A stretch of DNA of 32,921 nucleotides from a virus: the IMG/VR virus record IMGVR_UViG_3300045120_000218, positions 1 to 32,921 of that record; one strand, 5' to 3'. A program made the position numbers and the translations under genes. The number at the start of each line of letters is the position of its first letter. The first letter of the stretch is position 1. Under the pieces are notes generated by a model. That model was not told where the DNA came from and did not search any database. It saw only the letters and a list, made by a program, of their open reading frames with translations. Below, one piece after another: positions 1-7,991 of the stretch.

Positions 1-1507
1 CCTCGATCAGCGCGGTGAACTGCGAGGCGACCACGATCTTCTCGCCGTCGGCCTCATCGAGCCAGTCGAGGAGCCACTGGTACTTCGGGCTCTCCAGCGT
101 CGGGGTGAACACCCCGTTCTTCAGCGTGTGCACGGTGTTCGCCAGTTGCTTGCCGCGGGTGTACTCGGCCAACGAGCCCTGCACCTCGACCTCGCCGCCG
201 TCGGCGAACTCCAGGTAGCCGTCTCGCTCCACGTCGGCGATCTGCTTGCGCTGGGCCGGGAGCAGGTCGAGCCACACGCCGTGAGGGGTGCTCTCATCGG
301 TGGGGTCCAGGTGGCTCCCGGCGTACGTCTTCGGCGGGAGTTCGGAGAGCACCTCGGCCTTGGTGCGCCGAAGCATGATCTCGGAGAGGTCGTTGGCGAG
401 CCGCGCCTCCCCGTCGGGCTGGAACCCGTCGAGGATGTAGTTGCTGAAGCCGTTCGAGGTGCGCTTGAAGTAGCGGTCGATCCAGTTCCAGTACGACGTG
501 TAAACGTCAGGTCGAAGCCAGTTCAGCGTGCCCCAGAGTTGTTCTGGCTTGCCACGCATCGGCGTGCCGGAGAGCGCGATTCGGCGCTCGGAGTTCTTCG
601 AGAGCAGCGTAAAGCCCGCCCGGGTCTGGGTCATCTTGCCGGTGGTGCGGATCAACGCCCGCTGGCACTCGTCGACCACGACGGTGTCCCAGACGCGCTC
701 GTGCATCTGCCGCAGCGAGGCGTTCTCGGCCAGGTACTTCGGCTTCTTGTGCTCGGGGTCCTTGGCGTCGTCGTAGACGGGCTTGATCCGCGCCGACTCC
801 AGGTTGGTCACCACGAACACGTGACGGGTCTCGTAGGGCACGTCGAGGTTGTCGAGCACCTTCGCCCGCTCAGCCAGGGAGCCGGTCAGCGGCACGACCA
901 TCACGCCCGTGTCGTGGAGCCACTTCTTGACCTCGGCGCTCCACACGGACTCGACGGCGACGAGCGGCGCGAGGATCAGGTGCCAGCCGGGCTTGTCCTG
1001 GTACTCCAGGATCGTCGCCAGCGTCTCGATCGACTTCCCGAGCCCCTGCTGGTCAGCGAGCAAGAACGAGCCCGCGCGGCGACCCCACAGCGCCGCGACG
1101 CGCTGGTACTTGCGCTGGTGCATCGCAGCATCGAGCGCCGGGGCCTCACCGGGCACCCGGATCAGCGTGGCGTCGTTCTCCAGCGCCAGCGTCGCGAGGT
1201 CTCCACGCTCCTTGATCGCCGTGCGGGCCCACGCGTTCAACTCCGGGCCGATCACGAGCGCCTCGCCGAACTGGGCACGCATCGCTCGGCACGTCGCCAG
1301 CGTGAGCGGGAAGTCCCACAGCGGCTTGCGGGTCGGCGACTTCTCCTTGGGCCGGAACCGGCCACCACCGACGGCCTTGCACTTCGCCGGGGTCGACGGG
1401 CCCGCCCACCCGGTGAGGTGGATACGGTCAGCGCCGTAGCGCTCGACGTGCACAATGTTGCCGGTGTGCCGCTCTCTTGGCACGGCTACCTGTCCTTCAT
1501 CGTTCAT
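1..1507 (-). CDS. SNF2-family DEAD/DEAH-box helicase, C-terminus beyond the window
   Basis: Superfamily 2 ATPase of the SNF2/Rad54 type, probably acting on phage DNA during replication or recombination. The 502 visible residues run from ATG at 1507 to the window edge. The Walker A-like DQQGLGKS lies near residues 152-159, the DECQ Walker B box near 279-282, the SGTP motif III near 313-316, an LRRTK segment near 379, and VVASQFT, the start of the second RecA lobe, near 492. The start is preceded by AAGGGG and GAGGAA tracts. About 80-100 N-terminal residues before the helicase core have no identified domain. It is the last visible gene of the operon beginning at 2774 and starts 25 bases after its neighbour. 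The second lobe is cut off, so accessory domains cannot be judged. The family call is firm; the biological role is inferred. Confidence 0.93.
   Translation of the reverse strand, partial: MNDEGQVAVPRERHTGNIVHVERYGADRIHLTGWAGPSTPAKCKAVGGGRFRPKEKSPTRKPLWDFPLTLATCRAMRAQFGEALVIGPELNAWARTAIKERGDLATLALENDATLIRVPGEAPALDAAMHQRKYQRVAALWGRRAGSFLLADQQGLGKSIETLATILEYQDKPGWHLILAPLVAVESVWSAEVKKWLHDTGVMVVPLTGSLAERAKVLDNLDVPYETRHVFVVTNLESARIKPVYDDAKDPEHKKPKYLAENASLRQMHERVWDTVVVDECQRALIRTTGKMTQTRAGFTLLSKNSERRIALSGTPMRGKPEQLWGTLNWLRPDVYTSYWNWIDRYFKRTSNGFSNYILDGFQPDGEARLANDLSEIMLRRTKAEVLSELPPKTYAGSHLDPTDESTPHGVWLDLLPAQRKQIADVERDGYLEFADGGEVEVQGSLAEYTRGKQLANTVHTLKNGVFTPTLESPKYQWLLDWLDEADGEKIVVASQFTALIE
497..506 (+). 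repeat. Dispersed CGTGTAAACG word, copy 1
   Basis: Exact decamer inside the helicase gene, with flanking GACG...CGTC making 4-bp palindromic arms (495-508). Coding strand reads DVYTS. One of eight exact copies in the window. Confidence 0.5.
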
Positions 1508-1532
1508 TACCGGGTTTCCCCTTTTCCTCGGA

Positions 1533-1937
1533 TCACTCCGACTCAGTTTCCGGGCTTTCGACCAGATCAGCGATCATGCCAGCAACGCCTTCTTCGTGCA
1601 AGACGTCGTTGTAGATCTCCAGGATGCGAAGAATGACGTTCTGTGTCGGCGCCATCAGCATGGCTTGGGTCGCCGCGTAGGTACTGATTCGGAGAACCTG
1701 CTCGCCCTTCAGTGGGTTCCGACCGTCGGCGGCGTAGTTGCGCCACTCGATCTTGACAGAGACCTCCTCCTTGTCGGGAGGGCGGATCACAGAAACCCGG
1801 ATGTCCTTGGGACGCTCGCCGATGTGGAAGAACGCGATGCGCCCGGCCTCGTTCTCGGTCTCGCCGAGCAGTTCGGCGAACGGCATCTGGTAGATCGCCG
1901 AGCAGAGCGCTTCCTGTACCTCGATCTGGAGGCTCAT
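1533..1937 (-). CDS. Hypothetical protein, 134 residues, in the helicase operon
   Basis: Not recognised. The chosen start, MSLQIEVQEAL, overlaps the stop of the upstream membrane-protein gene by four bases (ATGA). The longer in-frame ORF, opening twelve codons earlier, would run into that gene. The product is soluble, with no signal peptide or membrane segment. It reads as mixed alpha/beta with a charged middle (ERPKDIRVSVIRPPDKEEVS) and an acidic tail. Coupling to the SNF2 helicase 25 bases downstream suggests a role in phage DNA metabolism, but no catalytic motif supports a specific function. Confidence 0.8.
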   Translation of the reverse strand: MSLQIEVQEALCSAIYQMPFAELLGETENEAGRIAFFHIGERPKDIRVSVIRPPDKEEVSVKIEWRNYAADGRNPLKGEQVLRISTYAATQAMLMAPTQNVILRILEIYNDVLHEEGVAGMIADLVESPETESE

Positions 1938-2092
1938 GGTGCGGTCACCAGCAGAACGCCCGCGCAAGCACAAAAGGTGGCGAGAGCGGCCAGAGCGCGA
2001 TCCCAGTCACGCAGGTAGAGGAAGTGACCGAAGGCGAACGCAGCAGCGATCTCACCGGCCCAGAGGGCAACGAACAGCAGAAGTTGGAGCAT
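1934..2092 (-). CDS. Small membrane protein, 52 residues
   Basis: The protein starts MLQLLLFVALWAGEI and has two hydrophobic segments (about residues 2-22 and 32-50) separated by a short charged turn, YLRDWDR. This is consistent with a two-pass helical-hairpin membrane protein. The start at 2092 is chosen because GAGGAAA lies seven bases upstream and because the ATG overlaps the TGA of the 47-residue gene (TGATG). A longer reading frame from 2149 would overlap that gene in another frame. It sits in an early-type operon, not beside the lysis genes. Function is unknown; superinfection control or a second holin-like role is possible but unsupported. Confidence 0.75.
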   Translation of the reverse strand: MLQLLLFVALWAGEIAAAFAFGHFLYLRDWDRALAALATFCACAGVLLVTAP

Positions 2093-2235
2093 CAGATTTC
2101 CTCGTTTCGACTCGGGAGCAACTCTAGGGGTCGGGTGTGGCAGGTGCAAGGGCAGGTGTGCGTGTCGTTCCGGGCTCGGCAGTCCAGGTGGTGCCCGTCA
2201 AGGCACCACCCCCACGGCAGCGCGGTCTCGACCAT
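2092..2235 (-). CDS. Small Cys/His-rich protein, 47 residues
   Basis: This short gene starts with ATG at 2235 inside the stop of the DUF6011-like gene (TGATG) and ends with a TGA overlapping the next ATG in the same way, so it exactly fills the gap between two genes. The product begins MVETALPWGW and has a dense Cys/His cluster at residues 11-33: CLDGHHLDC, then CPCTCH. The spacing suggests zinc binding. The perfect coupling at both ends is the main evidence that it is real. No strong ribosome site of its own is seen, so translation is probably coupled. Function is unknown. Confidence 0.7.
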   Translation of the reverse strand: MVETALPWGWCLDGHHLDCRARNDTHTCPCTCHTRPLELLPSRNEEI

Positions 2236-2774
2236 CAGTAGTGAGTGTGGGCCTCAGGGCGGAACCACGCCTCAGAGTCCGGCAGCGTTGGGACCTCGGT
2301 GAGCACGTAACGGGTCTCGCCCCACGGCAGGTTCTCGCGCTCGGCGCAGACCGGACCGTAGCCGACCTCGATCGAGCGCTCGTCGGTCAATTTCCGGGAG
2401 CAGAACACGCAGCGGCCCGTGACGGCGCCGAACTGAGAAGCCTGGTCGGCGCTAACTCGATTGGCCGCGGTCAGGTGATGAAGCGGGCGCTGGCCCTCGT
2501 AGGCCCACTCCTCACCGTCCCACATCTTCGCGTACCAGCGGCCCGTGTTCGTGCCACTCACGACCTTGTAGTAGACCATCCCGGAGGACGTTTCAACGGC
2601 GTAGATACCCTCGATGTCCACACCGCTCTCAGCGGCCTTGAACAGCGTCGGCAGCAGGGGCATGGGCGTTGCTGAGACGACGGGGCGCACCGGGGTGTTG
2701 CGGGCCTCGTAGCAGGCGCGCACGTGCGCGACGTCGACTCCGGTACCGGTGGCCTTGCAGTTTCCGCAGATCAT
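2235..2774 (-). CDS. DUF6011-like zinc-binding protein, 179 residues
   Basis: First gene of the operon after the late-gene terminator. Start at MICGNCKATG (2774), preceded by AAAGGAACCGCC; an upstream in-frame ATG at 2828 lacks a good site. An N-terminal CxxC plus H..C cluster (CGNC, then HVRAC) suggests a small zinc knuckle. A second cluster near residues 122-145, CVFCSRKL followed by S..VGYGPVC, matches the DUF6011 pattern (CxxC, then a GxGPxC half) common in actinobacteriophages. The middle region (about 50-100) reads like a beta-rich domain with Trp-Tyr pairs. The biochemical role of DUF6011 is unknown; nucleic-acid binding is a guess. Confidence 0.88.
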   Translation of the reverse strand: MICGNCKATGTGVDVAHVRACYEARNTPVRPVVSATPMPLLPTLFKAAESGVDIEGIYAVETSSGMVYYKVVSGTNTGRWYAKMWDGEEWAYEGQRPLHHLTAANRVSADQASQFGAVTGRCVFCSRKLTDERSIEVGYGPVCAERENLPWGETRYVLTEVPTLPDSEAWFRPEAHTHY

Positions 2775-2855
2775 GGCGGTTCCTTTCATTTCCGGGCTCT
2801 GTGTGAGCCGCTTCGACGAGTACAGCACACGCCGCCGACAGACGCAAGCACATCG

Positions 2856-2865
2856 CGTGTAAACG
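2856..2865 (+). repeat. Dispersed CGTGTAAACG word, copy 2 (intergenic)
   Basis: Exact copy of the recurring decamer. It lies between the post-holin hairpin and the DUF6011-like start, about 80 bases upstream of that ATG. On the minus strand it reads CGTTTACACG and contains TTTACA, a -35-like hexamer, but no good -10 box follows at 16-18 bases. A regulatory role for the 2774-1 operon is inferred from position only. Confidence 0.55.
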
Positions 2866-2873
2866 AAGCAGAA

Positions 2874-2902
2874 GGCCCCGCGGGAGTCGAATCCGCGGGG
2901 CC
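2874..2902 (-). terminator. Hairpin terminator after the lysis genes
   Basis: A perfect 10-bp stem, GGCCCCGCGG / CCGCGGGGCC, with a 9-base loop lies about 50 bases past the holin stop and before the DUF6011-like operon. No clear U-run follows on the minus strand, which is common in actinobacterial terminators. It is well placed to end the late transcript. The loop and inner stem also resemble a tRNA T-arm (see findings). Confidence 0.75.
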
Positions 2903-2952
2903 CTCGCTCACCTCGCCAGAGCCGGGGGCGCGTCCGGGTGGCGGGGGTCTAG

Positions 2953-3201
2953 TTACTCGCCGTGTACGTCTTCAGCACCAGTGAGGCTCGGGCCGTCACC
3001 GGGCCCCAAGCCGGAGCCTGCGAGCGAGAGGAGAAGCGAGCCGACGGCGCCGGAGATGTAGAGCACGACCACGTCCTTGAAGTCGCTCACGTGCGCGATG
3101 TTGAGGATGCCGTCTCCGGCGATCCACGTCGTCGTCACAGCGATGGCACCGCCGCGCACCATGCGCTCAGCGGCGGCCTGCCAGAAGTTCTTAGTCCACA
3201 T
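2953..3201 (-). CDS. Holin, r1t-like, 82 residues
   Basis: Small membrane protein that should permeabilise the cytoplasmic membrane so the endolysin reaches the wall. It starts MWTKNFWQAAAERMVRGGAI, resembling the W...AAERxxxxxAQ opening of the r1t/phage-holin-1 family. Two hydrophobic stretches follow (about residues 17-35 and 43-64), with a short soluble Gly/Pro/acidic tail. Its ATG overlaps the endolysin stop by one base (TGATG), the classic lysis-pair arrangement. The hairpin about 50 bases past its stop closes the late operon. Position and topology support the call well; the subfamily is less certain. Confidence 0.85.
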   Translation of the reverse strand: MWTKNFWQAAAERMVRGGAIAVTTTWIAGDGILNIAHVSDFKDVVVLYISGAVGSLLLSLAGSGLGPGDGPSLTGAEDVHGE

Positions 3202-3758
3202 CAGAGCATCACCTTCTTGTAGTCGAGGTTCTTCGGGTTGGCCTTGATGATCCGACGTCCTCGCGGAGTCTGGGCGAGCACGGCGGCCACACGTCGGTAG
3301 GCCGCGTTCGCGAAACCGACGTTGATCTGGTGGTGCATCGAATCGGTCTTCGCCGTGCTGCCAGGGTGGCTCGGCCAGTCACCGCCCCACTCGGCCATCT
3401 TGCCCCCGGCGATCCGGTTCACGATCGCCAGCGTGGCGTGCACCATCTTGATCTGGGCCCGGGTGAACGAGTGTGCCGTCGGCGTGTTCGAGGGGTGCTT
3501 GTTCCAGTTCAGGTCGTCGGCCTGCCCATAGGCGTGCAGGCTCCACGTCGAGGTGCCCGCGATGTGGCGGTCGTTGTAGCCGCCTTCGTCCACCGGGTCG
3601 TTGCCGGGCCCGTCGAGGCGCTCGACCAGATCGTTGTAGCGCAGGATCATCCACATCAGGATGAAGCCGAGTGCGTCTCGGCGCAGCGTGAACCGGCGGG
3701 CGACGCCGGGCAGGCTCCACGTGTAGAGCAACTTGCTGCCAGGTTCGAGGTGCGGCAT
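3201..3758 (-). CDS. Endolysin, M15-family peptidase, 185 residues
   Basis: Peptidoglycan peptidase of the M15 (VanY / L-Ala-D-Glu or D-Ala-D-Ala peptidase) type. The zinc motif SxHxxGxAxD appears as SLHAYGQADD at residues 73-82, giving ligands H75 and D82. The second half, DSMHHQ at 139-144, supplies the acidic residue and third ligand (D139, H142). No separate wall-binding domain or signal peptide is seen, so it depends on the downstream holin. The start at 3758 has GAAGGAG about nine bases upstream. It lacks the amidase/glycosidase multidomain layout of many mycobacteriophage LysA proteins, and no LysB-type mycolyl esterase is visible next to it. Confidence 0.92.
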   Translation of the reverse strand: MPHLEPGSKLLYTWSLPGVARRFTLRRDALGFILMWMILRYNDLVERLDGPGNDPVDEGGYNDRHIAGTSTWSLHAYGQADDLNWNKHPSNTPTAHSFTRAQIKMVHATLAIVNRIAGGKMAEWGGDWPSHPGSTAKTDSMHHQINVGFANAAYRRVAAVLAQTPRGRRIIKANPKNLDYKKVML

Positions 3759-3804
3759 GGAACGACTCCTTCGACTCGATCGACTAGGGGGCCAGTCTAC
3801 CGGG

Positions 3805-6756
3805 CTAGGAGCCGGTCACGGTCCCCGTGGACTGGTCGAGGTACCCGCCCGCATTGTCGTAGGCCCTGATGACGTACGTGGCCGCCACAGCGTGCCCCGG
3901 GGTGTCGTCGTAAGTCGCGATCCGGGTCGTCGCGTCCGGGCGCAGCCCGGTGACGATCCGCACACCGTTGCGGAAGATGTCGAAGTAGACCGTCTTGTTC
4001 GAGGCGGCGCCGTCAGCAGCGTTCGCCGAGATGTGCATGAGCCCGTTGGCCGAGTCGATGTTCAGCGTCACCGTCGGCGTCACCGGGATCGAGGGGTTCA
4101 CCGAGACGGCCTGGTTCGCCGTAACGCCGGGCGCAGCGACGATGAGCGTCGCCGTGGTCAGCGTGGTGATCCCGATCGAGCCACCGGCCACGGGCGGCCC
4201 GGTGTAGACCACCTGCTTGGTGCCGCCGGTCGTGAGGATGTCGGTGCCGGTACCGATCGAGGCCGAGGCGTTCGCCGTGCCGTTCCACGAGACGGTCAGC
4301 CCGGTGCCGTTGGCATTCGCACCGGAGAACCACGCCCCGTACCCGAGGGTGGCGTCCTCCTCGTAGACGAGTTCGATCAGGAAGTCCTTCAGGTACGTGA
4401 TCTGGCCCGTGTCGGCGTCCCCGAAGTTACCGGTGACTGAGGACGACGGGATCAGCATCACGTAGACGCCCTGGGCCTTCGGCGTGAAGACGAGGTCGAC
4501 CACGGTGTAGGTGCCCGCGGCGTTCGCCGAGAGGTCCACGAAGGTGCTCTCCAGCGGGCCGGTCGAGTCCCAGACCATGAGTTGAAACTGCCGGGTGTCG
4601 TTCGCCAGCGCCGAGGCGATTCCGAGGTGAGCCCGGTACGCCGTGCCGACGATCAGGTTGTTGAACACGGTCGTGTGCTGGTCGGCGTCGAGTCCGGTGG
4701 TCAACGTCCACGAGATCTTGCCGTTCTTGCCCGACACCCCACCGAAGGACGCGTCGTTCCCGACGAGGTTCGCGTTCGAGGTCGAGGACCAGACGACGTT
4801 GGTCGTCGCGGCGAATCCGGGGTCGGTGGCGAGGTTGACCCGGGAGCCTCCACGGCGCCAGCCTGAGCCGAAGTAGTTGCGCGCCGAGCCCGTGTTCGGG
4901 TCGGTGCCCGAGAGCGTCGCCTTGTACGCAGCGAGCGGGGTCTGGGTGCCGATCGTCCACGTGACGGTCGCGGCGTTGATGAACGTGGCGCCCGCGGTCG
5001 GGGCCGTGATCGTGACCGGCGTCGTGGCACCCGCACTGATGCCCGTCACGATCTGGCGCACCCACCCCGAGGAGTCGCCGTCGGTGTCGACGACCTGCAC
5101 GAAGATCGCGACGGACGAGCCGACCGCCGGAGCGGTGAAAGCCCGTGTAAACGACACGAGGGTGGGATCAGCGACAGTGATCGTGGTGATGCCAGCGTTC
5201 GGGCTCGTGGCCGTGAGCGTGGTGTTCGTGCCGACGAGGTAGTGGTCGATCCCGACGCCGCCAGCCTTGGCCGGGCTGTAGCGGAACGACATGTTGAACG
5301 AGGAGGCACCGAGGACGGAGGTGACCGGGTTCGTCCACGCCACGCTCGGCGGGAGTTCGTAGGTGATCCGGGCGAAGCCGCCGAGCCCGTCGGTGGCCGA
5401 GTAACTCGGTGCCGGGTACGGCGGGCGAGCCCCACCGAGCAGGACCGGGTTCGTGACCACCTGGTCGGCGAAGTTCGAGCCACCACCACCACCACCGCCG
5501 TGCGAGGTCGCACCCGTGGCCGAAGAGGTGCCGTAGTTCAGGAAGCCGTGCCCACCACCGCCACCGCCGAAGTAGCCGCCTCCACCACCGCCACCGCCCG
5601 AGCAGAAGTCGTCAGTGCCGCCAGCAGCGTTCGCGCCCGTGCCGCCCTGCGCGCTGCTCCCCGCGGTGCCGCCAGTGCCGCCGACACCCTTCACACCGCC
5701 CGAGAGCGGGCCTCCACCGCCACCACCGGTCGCAGCAGCGGCCACAGCGGCTCCAGAGGCCGCGTGACGGCCTGTGGCGGTCGTTCCAGCGCCTCCCGAG
5801 GTGGCGAGGCCACCGGAGGCCGTCGGCGCGCCCCCGTTGGCCGTAGAGGTGCTCCCGCCGAGCCCTCCGCGGCCCCAGCCGCCGGTCAGGTAGTTGATCG
5901 AGGAGAGCCAGACGTGGTTGATCGTGTCGGTGGGCCCGGTGGCCGTCGTGTCGGCGCCGAACGGCGGCGAGGGGGCCGTCGGACAGGCTACGAGAGCCCA
6001 CGCGCTCGGCGCGCCCTGCGTCTTGTTCCACGTGCCGCTCGCGCCACCGGAGCCGCCAGCCACGAGCACACGCTGAGTGGTCGCGTCACCGCCCCGTCGG
6101 ATGTCGGTAGCGCCGCCTCCACCGCCACCGGAGGACCCGACGACGCGCCCGTGGGCGTCCGTCTTGACGGTCCACTTGGTCGCGTTGAAGCCGCCGCTGT
6201 AGGTCGCGTTGCATCGCTTCACGAGGTTGTTCGTCGTGTCGAGCCAAAGATCGTTCAGGGTGGCCGCGGCGGGGCCGGGGGACGTCGAGGTGAACTGCAC
6301 CTTGGTGGTCAGCGCGTTGTAGAGGTTCTGGTAGCAGAGCGCAGCGTTGCCACCCGGGCCGCCACCGTTGAAGCCTGCGGCACCGCCCTTGGCGTACCCG
6401 GAGACGGCACCGTTGCTCAGCCGTCGAACCGAGGAGATGCCGGGCCCACCGTTGCCGCCGACGACGACGTAGAACGCCTCGCCCGGGGTCGTCGCGATGT
6501 CCCCGGCGGCGTACCCGCCGTTGTTGGCGTAGGAGTAGCCGAGTTGCGGCTCCTGGCTCGGGTTGTTCGAGTAGTACTGGTTCTTCGGCGCGCTCCCGCC
6601 GACGAGCACGTTCGTCTTCGCTGGCGCCCACGCGACCGACGAGCCCATGCCTCCCGCAGCGCCCCAGCACTCGAAGCGGCAGGTCGTGACCCCTTCGGGC
6701 ACGACGAACCGCTGAGCACCTGTGGCGGTGTAGCGGAAGTTCTGGATGACTCGCAC
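3805..6756 (-). CDS. Glycine-rich minor tail protein / tail fibre, 983 residues
   Basis: Large protein at the distal end of the tail operon, likely a fibre or receptor-binding component. Residues 1-465 form a glycine-rich domain that starts RVIQNFRYTATGAQ and contains many GGGGGG tracts, as in Gly_rich_2-type phage adhesins; the DNA there is GGT/GGC low-complexity repeat (about 5480-5720). Two Ig/FnIII-like segments follow at about 467-570 (SVAWTNPVTSVLG) and 577-635. A jelly-roll-like carbohydrate-binding region covers about 640-815 (NLATDPGF onward), then a further beta-rich tail. No catalytic motif was seen. A homologous-looking glycine-rich domain occurs in the 936-residue protein at 28985-31795. 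Confidence 0.85.
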   Translation of the reverse strand: MRVIQNFRYTATGAQRFVVPEGVTTCRFECWGAAGGMGSSVAWAPAKTNVLVGGSAPKNQYYSNNPSQEPQLGYSYANNGGYAAGDIATTPGEAFYVVVGGNGGPGISSVRRLSNGAVSGYAKGGAAGFNGGGPGGNAALCYQNLYNALTTKVQFTSTSPGPAAATLNDLWLDTTNNLVKRCNATYSGGFNATKWTVKTDAHGRVVGSSGGGGGGATDIRRGGDATTQRVLVAGGSGGASGTWNKTQGAPSAWALVACPTAPSPPFGADTTATGPTDTINHVWLSSINYLTGGWGRGGLGGSTSTANGGAPTASGGLATSGGAGTTATGRHAASGAAVAAAATGGGGGGPLSGGVKGVGGTGGTAGSSAQGGTGANAAGGTDDFCSGGGGGGGGYFGGGGGGHGFLNYGTSSATGATSHGGGGGGGSNFADQVVTNPVLLGGARPPYPAPSYSATDGLGGFARITYELPPSVAWTNPVTSVLGASSFNMSFRYSPAKAGGVGIDHYLVGTNTTLTATSPNAGITTITVADPTLVSFTRAFTAPAVGSSVAIFVQVVDTDGDSSGWVRQIVTGISAGATTPVTITAPTAGATFINAATVTWTIGTQTPLAAYKATLSGTDPNTGSARNYFGSGWRRGGSRVNLATDPGFAATTNVVWSSTSNANLVGNDASFGGVSGKNGKISWTLTTGLDADQHTTVFNNLIVGTAYRAHLGIASALANDTRQFQLMVWDSTGPLESTFVDLSANAAGTYTVVDLVFTPKAQGVYVMLIPSSSVTGNFGDADTGQITYLKDFLIELVYEEDATLGYGAWFSGANANGTGLTVSWNGTANASASIGTGTDILTTGGTKQVVYTGPPVAGGSIGITTLTTATLIVAAPGVTANQAVSVNPSIPVTPTVTLNIDSANGLMHISANAADGAASNKTVYFDIFRNGVRIVTGLRPDATTRIATYDDTPGHAVAATYVIRAYDNAGGYLDQSTGTVTGS
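5144..5153 (+). repeat. Dispersed CGTGTAAACG word, copy 3
   Basis: Exact decamer inside the 983-residue fibre gene. The coding strand reads it as SFTR codons (TCG TTT ACA CGG), using TTT and ACA, codons disfavoured in this GC-rich genome. Confidence 0.5.
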
Positions 6757-6776
6757 TGTTCGATCCTATCGTTTCG

Positions 6777-7991
6777 TCACGTCAGGACTGTGAGACCGAT
6801 GGTGGCCGTCTGGTCGGAGATCGTCTGCCAGGTCCACGACATGTCGCTCTGGCCGTCGAGCGGGAGGGTCCACGCCGTTGCGAGCACGCGCCGGGTCGTG
6901 CCCTGCTGCACGGGCAAGGACTGGTCGAGGGTCTCCTCGATGTACTCGATCACGTCGAGGTGCCACGCGATTGGGAAGGGCTGGGTGCTTACCGAGAACG
7001 TCTCGGCGGGCGCGAGGTCGTTCACGATCGTCTTCTGCGCGAAGTTGACCAGGTCGTCGTAGGAAACCGCCGAGACCGAGACGATCTTCTTCTGGGTCCG
7101 GCCACGGTTCTGGGTCGAGCCCGGGTTGATCGCTGAGGAGTCCTCCCACGTGAACTGGGTGATGCCCTCGACGGGGCTCGCGGTGAGGTCGGCCATGACG
7201 AACCGCCACCAGTTCGGGACGTTGTAGATGTCCACGTCCTGCGTGCCGCCGTCGGCCACGATGTTGTCCGGTGCCAGGGTGTCGAACTTCCACTCCGGGG
7301 TGACGTCCTGCACGTCGAGGAACGGCTCCACCCGGAAGACGCCCTCCCAGTCGACCCACACCTGCCGGTAGCCGATGGTGTCGAGCAGCGTGGTCACCAC
7401 GTCGTACCAGGTGACCGGGTTCGCTGCGTCGAAGGGCCAGGAGAGTTGCCCTGGCAGCGAGGCACCGGAGGGTGCGTAGTTAACCTGCGCCGAAGGCACG
7501 GCAGCAGAGATCGCGTCCGCGGCGGCTTGGGCGGGATCGCTCCCGGCGGCCACCTCGTAGGAGTCGCCGATCGGGAGACGGAGCAGGTAGACCAGGTCGA
7601 ACCCGGCGAAGTCGAGCACTGCCGGACTCGTGCCGAGGACACGTTGCGGGGTGGTGAGCGTGTAAACGCCGAGGTGGAACCGGGCGGACTTCTGGGTGCT
7701 CACGTCGATGAAGTCCATGTAGGGCCGGATGAACCCCGAGAGGTAGGACCACCCGATGTCTACAGCGTCGGCGTCGATCTTCAGCGAGCAGGTCCGGTGC
7801 ACCGTGTTCGTCACGTCGGAGGAGATCGAGGAGCCCGATTGCATGTAGCCCGAGAGGTCCCCGACTTCGGCGAGGTTCTCGTCGAGCCCGAAGGCACCGA
7901 ACTTGATCTGGATGGTGTTCTGGGACTGGAGCAGCGACCGGACGAAGGGGGCCGTGAGGGTCTGGCGCGGCCCGTCGAGGATCGGCTGCAC
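6777..7991 (-). CDS. Minor tail protein, tail hub-like, 404 residues
   Basis: Third gene after the tape measure in the order tape measure, Dit-like, hub-like, fibre, which is standard for siphovirus tail tips. The GTG start at 7991 directly follows the upstream TAG, with GAGGTGG upstream. The product begins MQPILDGPRQTLTAPFVRSL and is mostly beta-structured, with a W-rich centre (YRQVWVDWEGVFRVEP) typical of gp27/Tal-like hub proteins, where such strands build the baseplate ring. No peptidase domain is present, so it is likely the structural hub without a cell-wall enzyme. Assigned by position and fold impression; no family-specific signature was recognised. Confidence 0.72.
   Translation of the reverse strand: MQPILDGPRQTLTAPFVRSLLQSQNTIQIKFGAFGLDENLAEVGDLSGYMQSGSSISSDVTNTVHRTCSLKIDADAVDIGWSYLSGFIRPYMDFIDVSTQKSARFHLGVYTLTTPQRVLGTSPAVLDFAGFDLVYLLRLPIGDSYEVAAGSDPAQAAADAISAAVPSAQVNYAPSGASLPGQLSWPFDAANPVTWYDVVTTLLDTIGYRQVWVDWEGVFRVEPFLDVQDVTPEWKFDTLAPDNIVADGGTQDVDIYNVPNWWRFVMADLTASPVEGITQFTWEDSSAINPGSTQNRGRTQKKIVSVSAVSYDDLVNFAQKTIVNDLAPAETFSVSTQPFPIAWHLDVIEYIEETLDQSLPVQQGTTRRVLATAWTLPLDGQSDMSWTWQTISDQTATIGLTVLT
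7659..7668 (+). repeat. Dispersed CGTGTAAACG word, copy 4
   Basis: Exact decamer inside the hub-like gene, read on the coding strand as GVYTL in a different frame from copy 3. Confidence 0.5.

Noticed and set aside
128-1636. Long plus-strand open frame opposite the helicase
   Set aside because: Arg/Val/His-rich shadow translation typical of GC-rich antisense; the minus strand has helicase motifs and a ribosome site.
5480-5720. GGT/GGC repeats as a possible CRISPR or satellite
   Set aside because: They encode poly-glycine of the fibre domain; no uniform repeat-spacer pattern.
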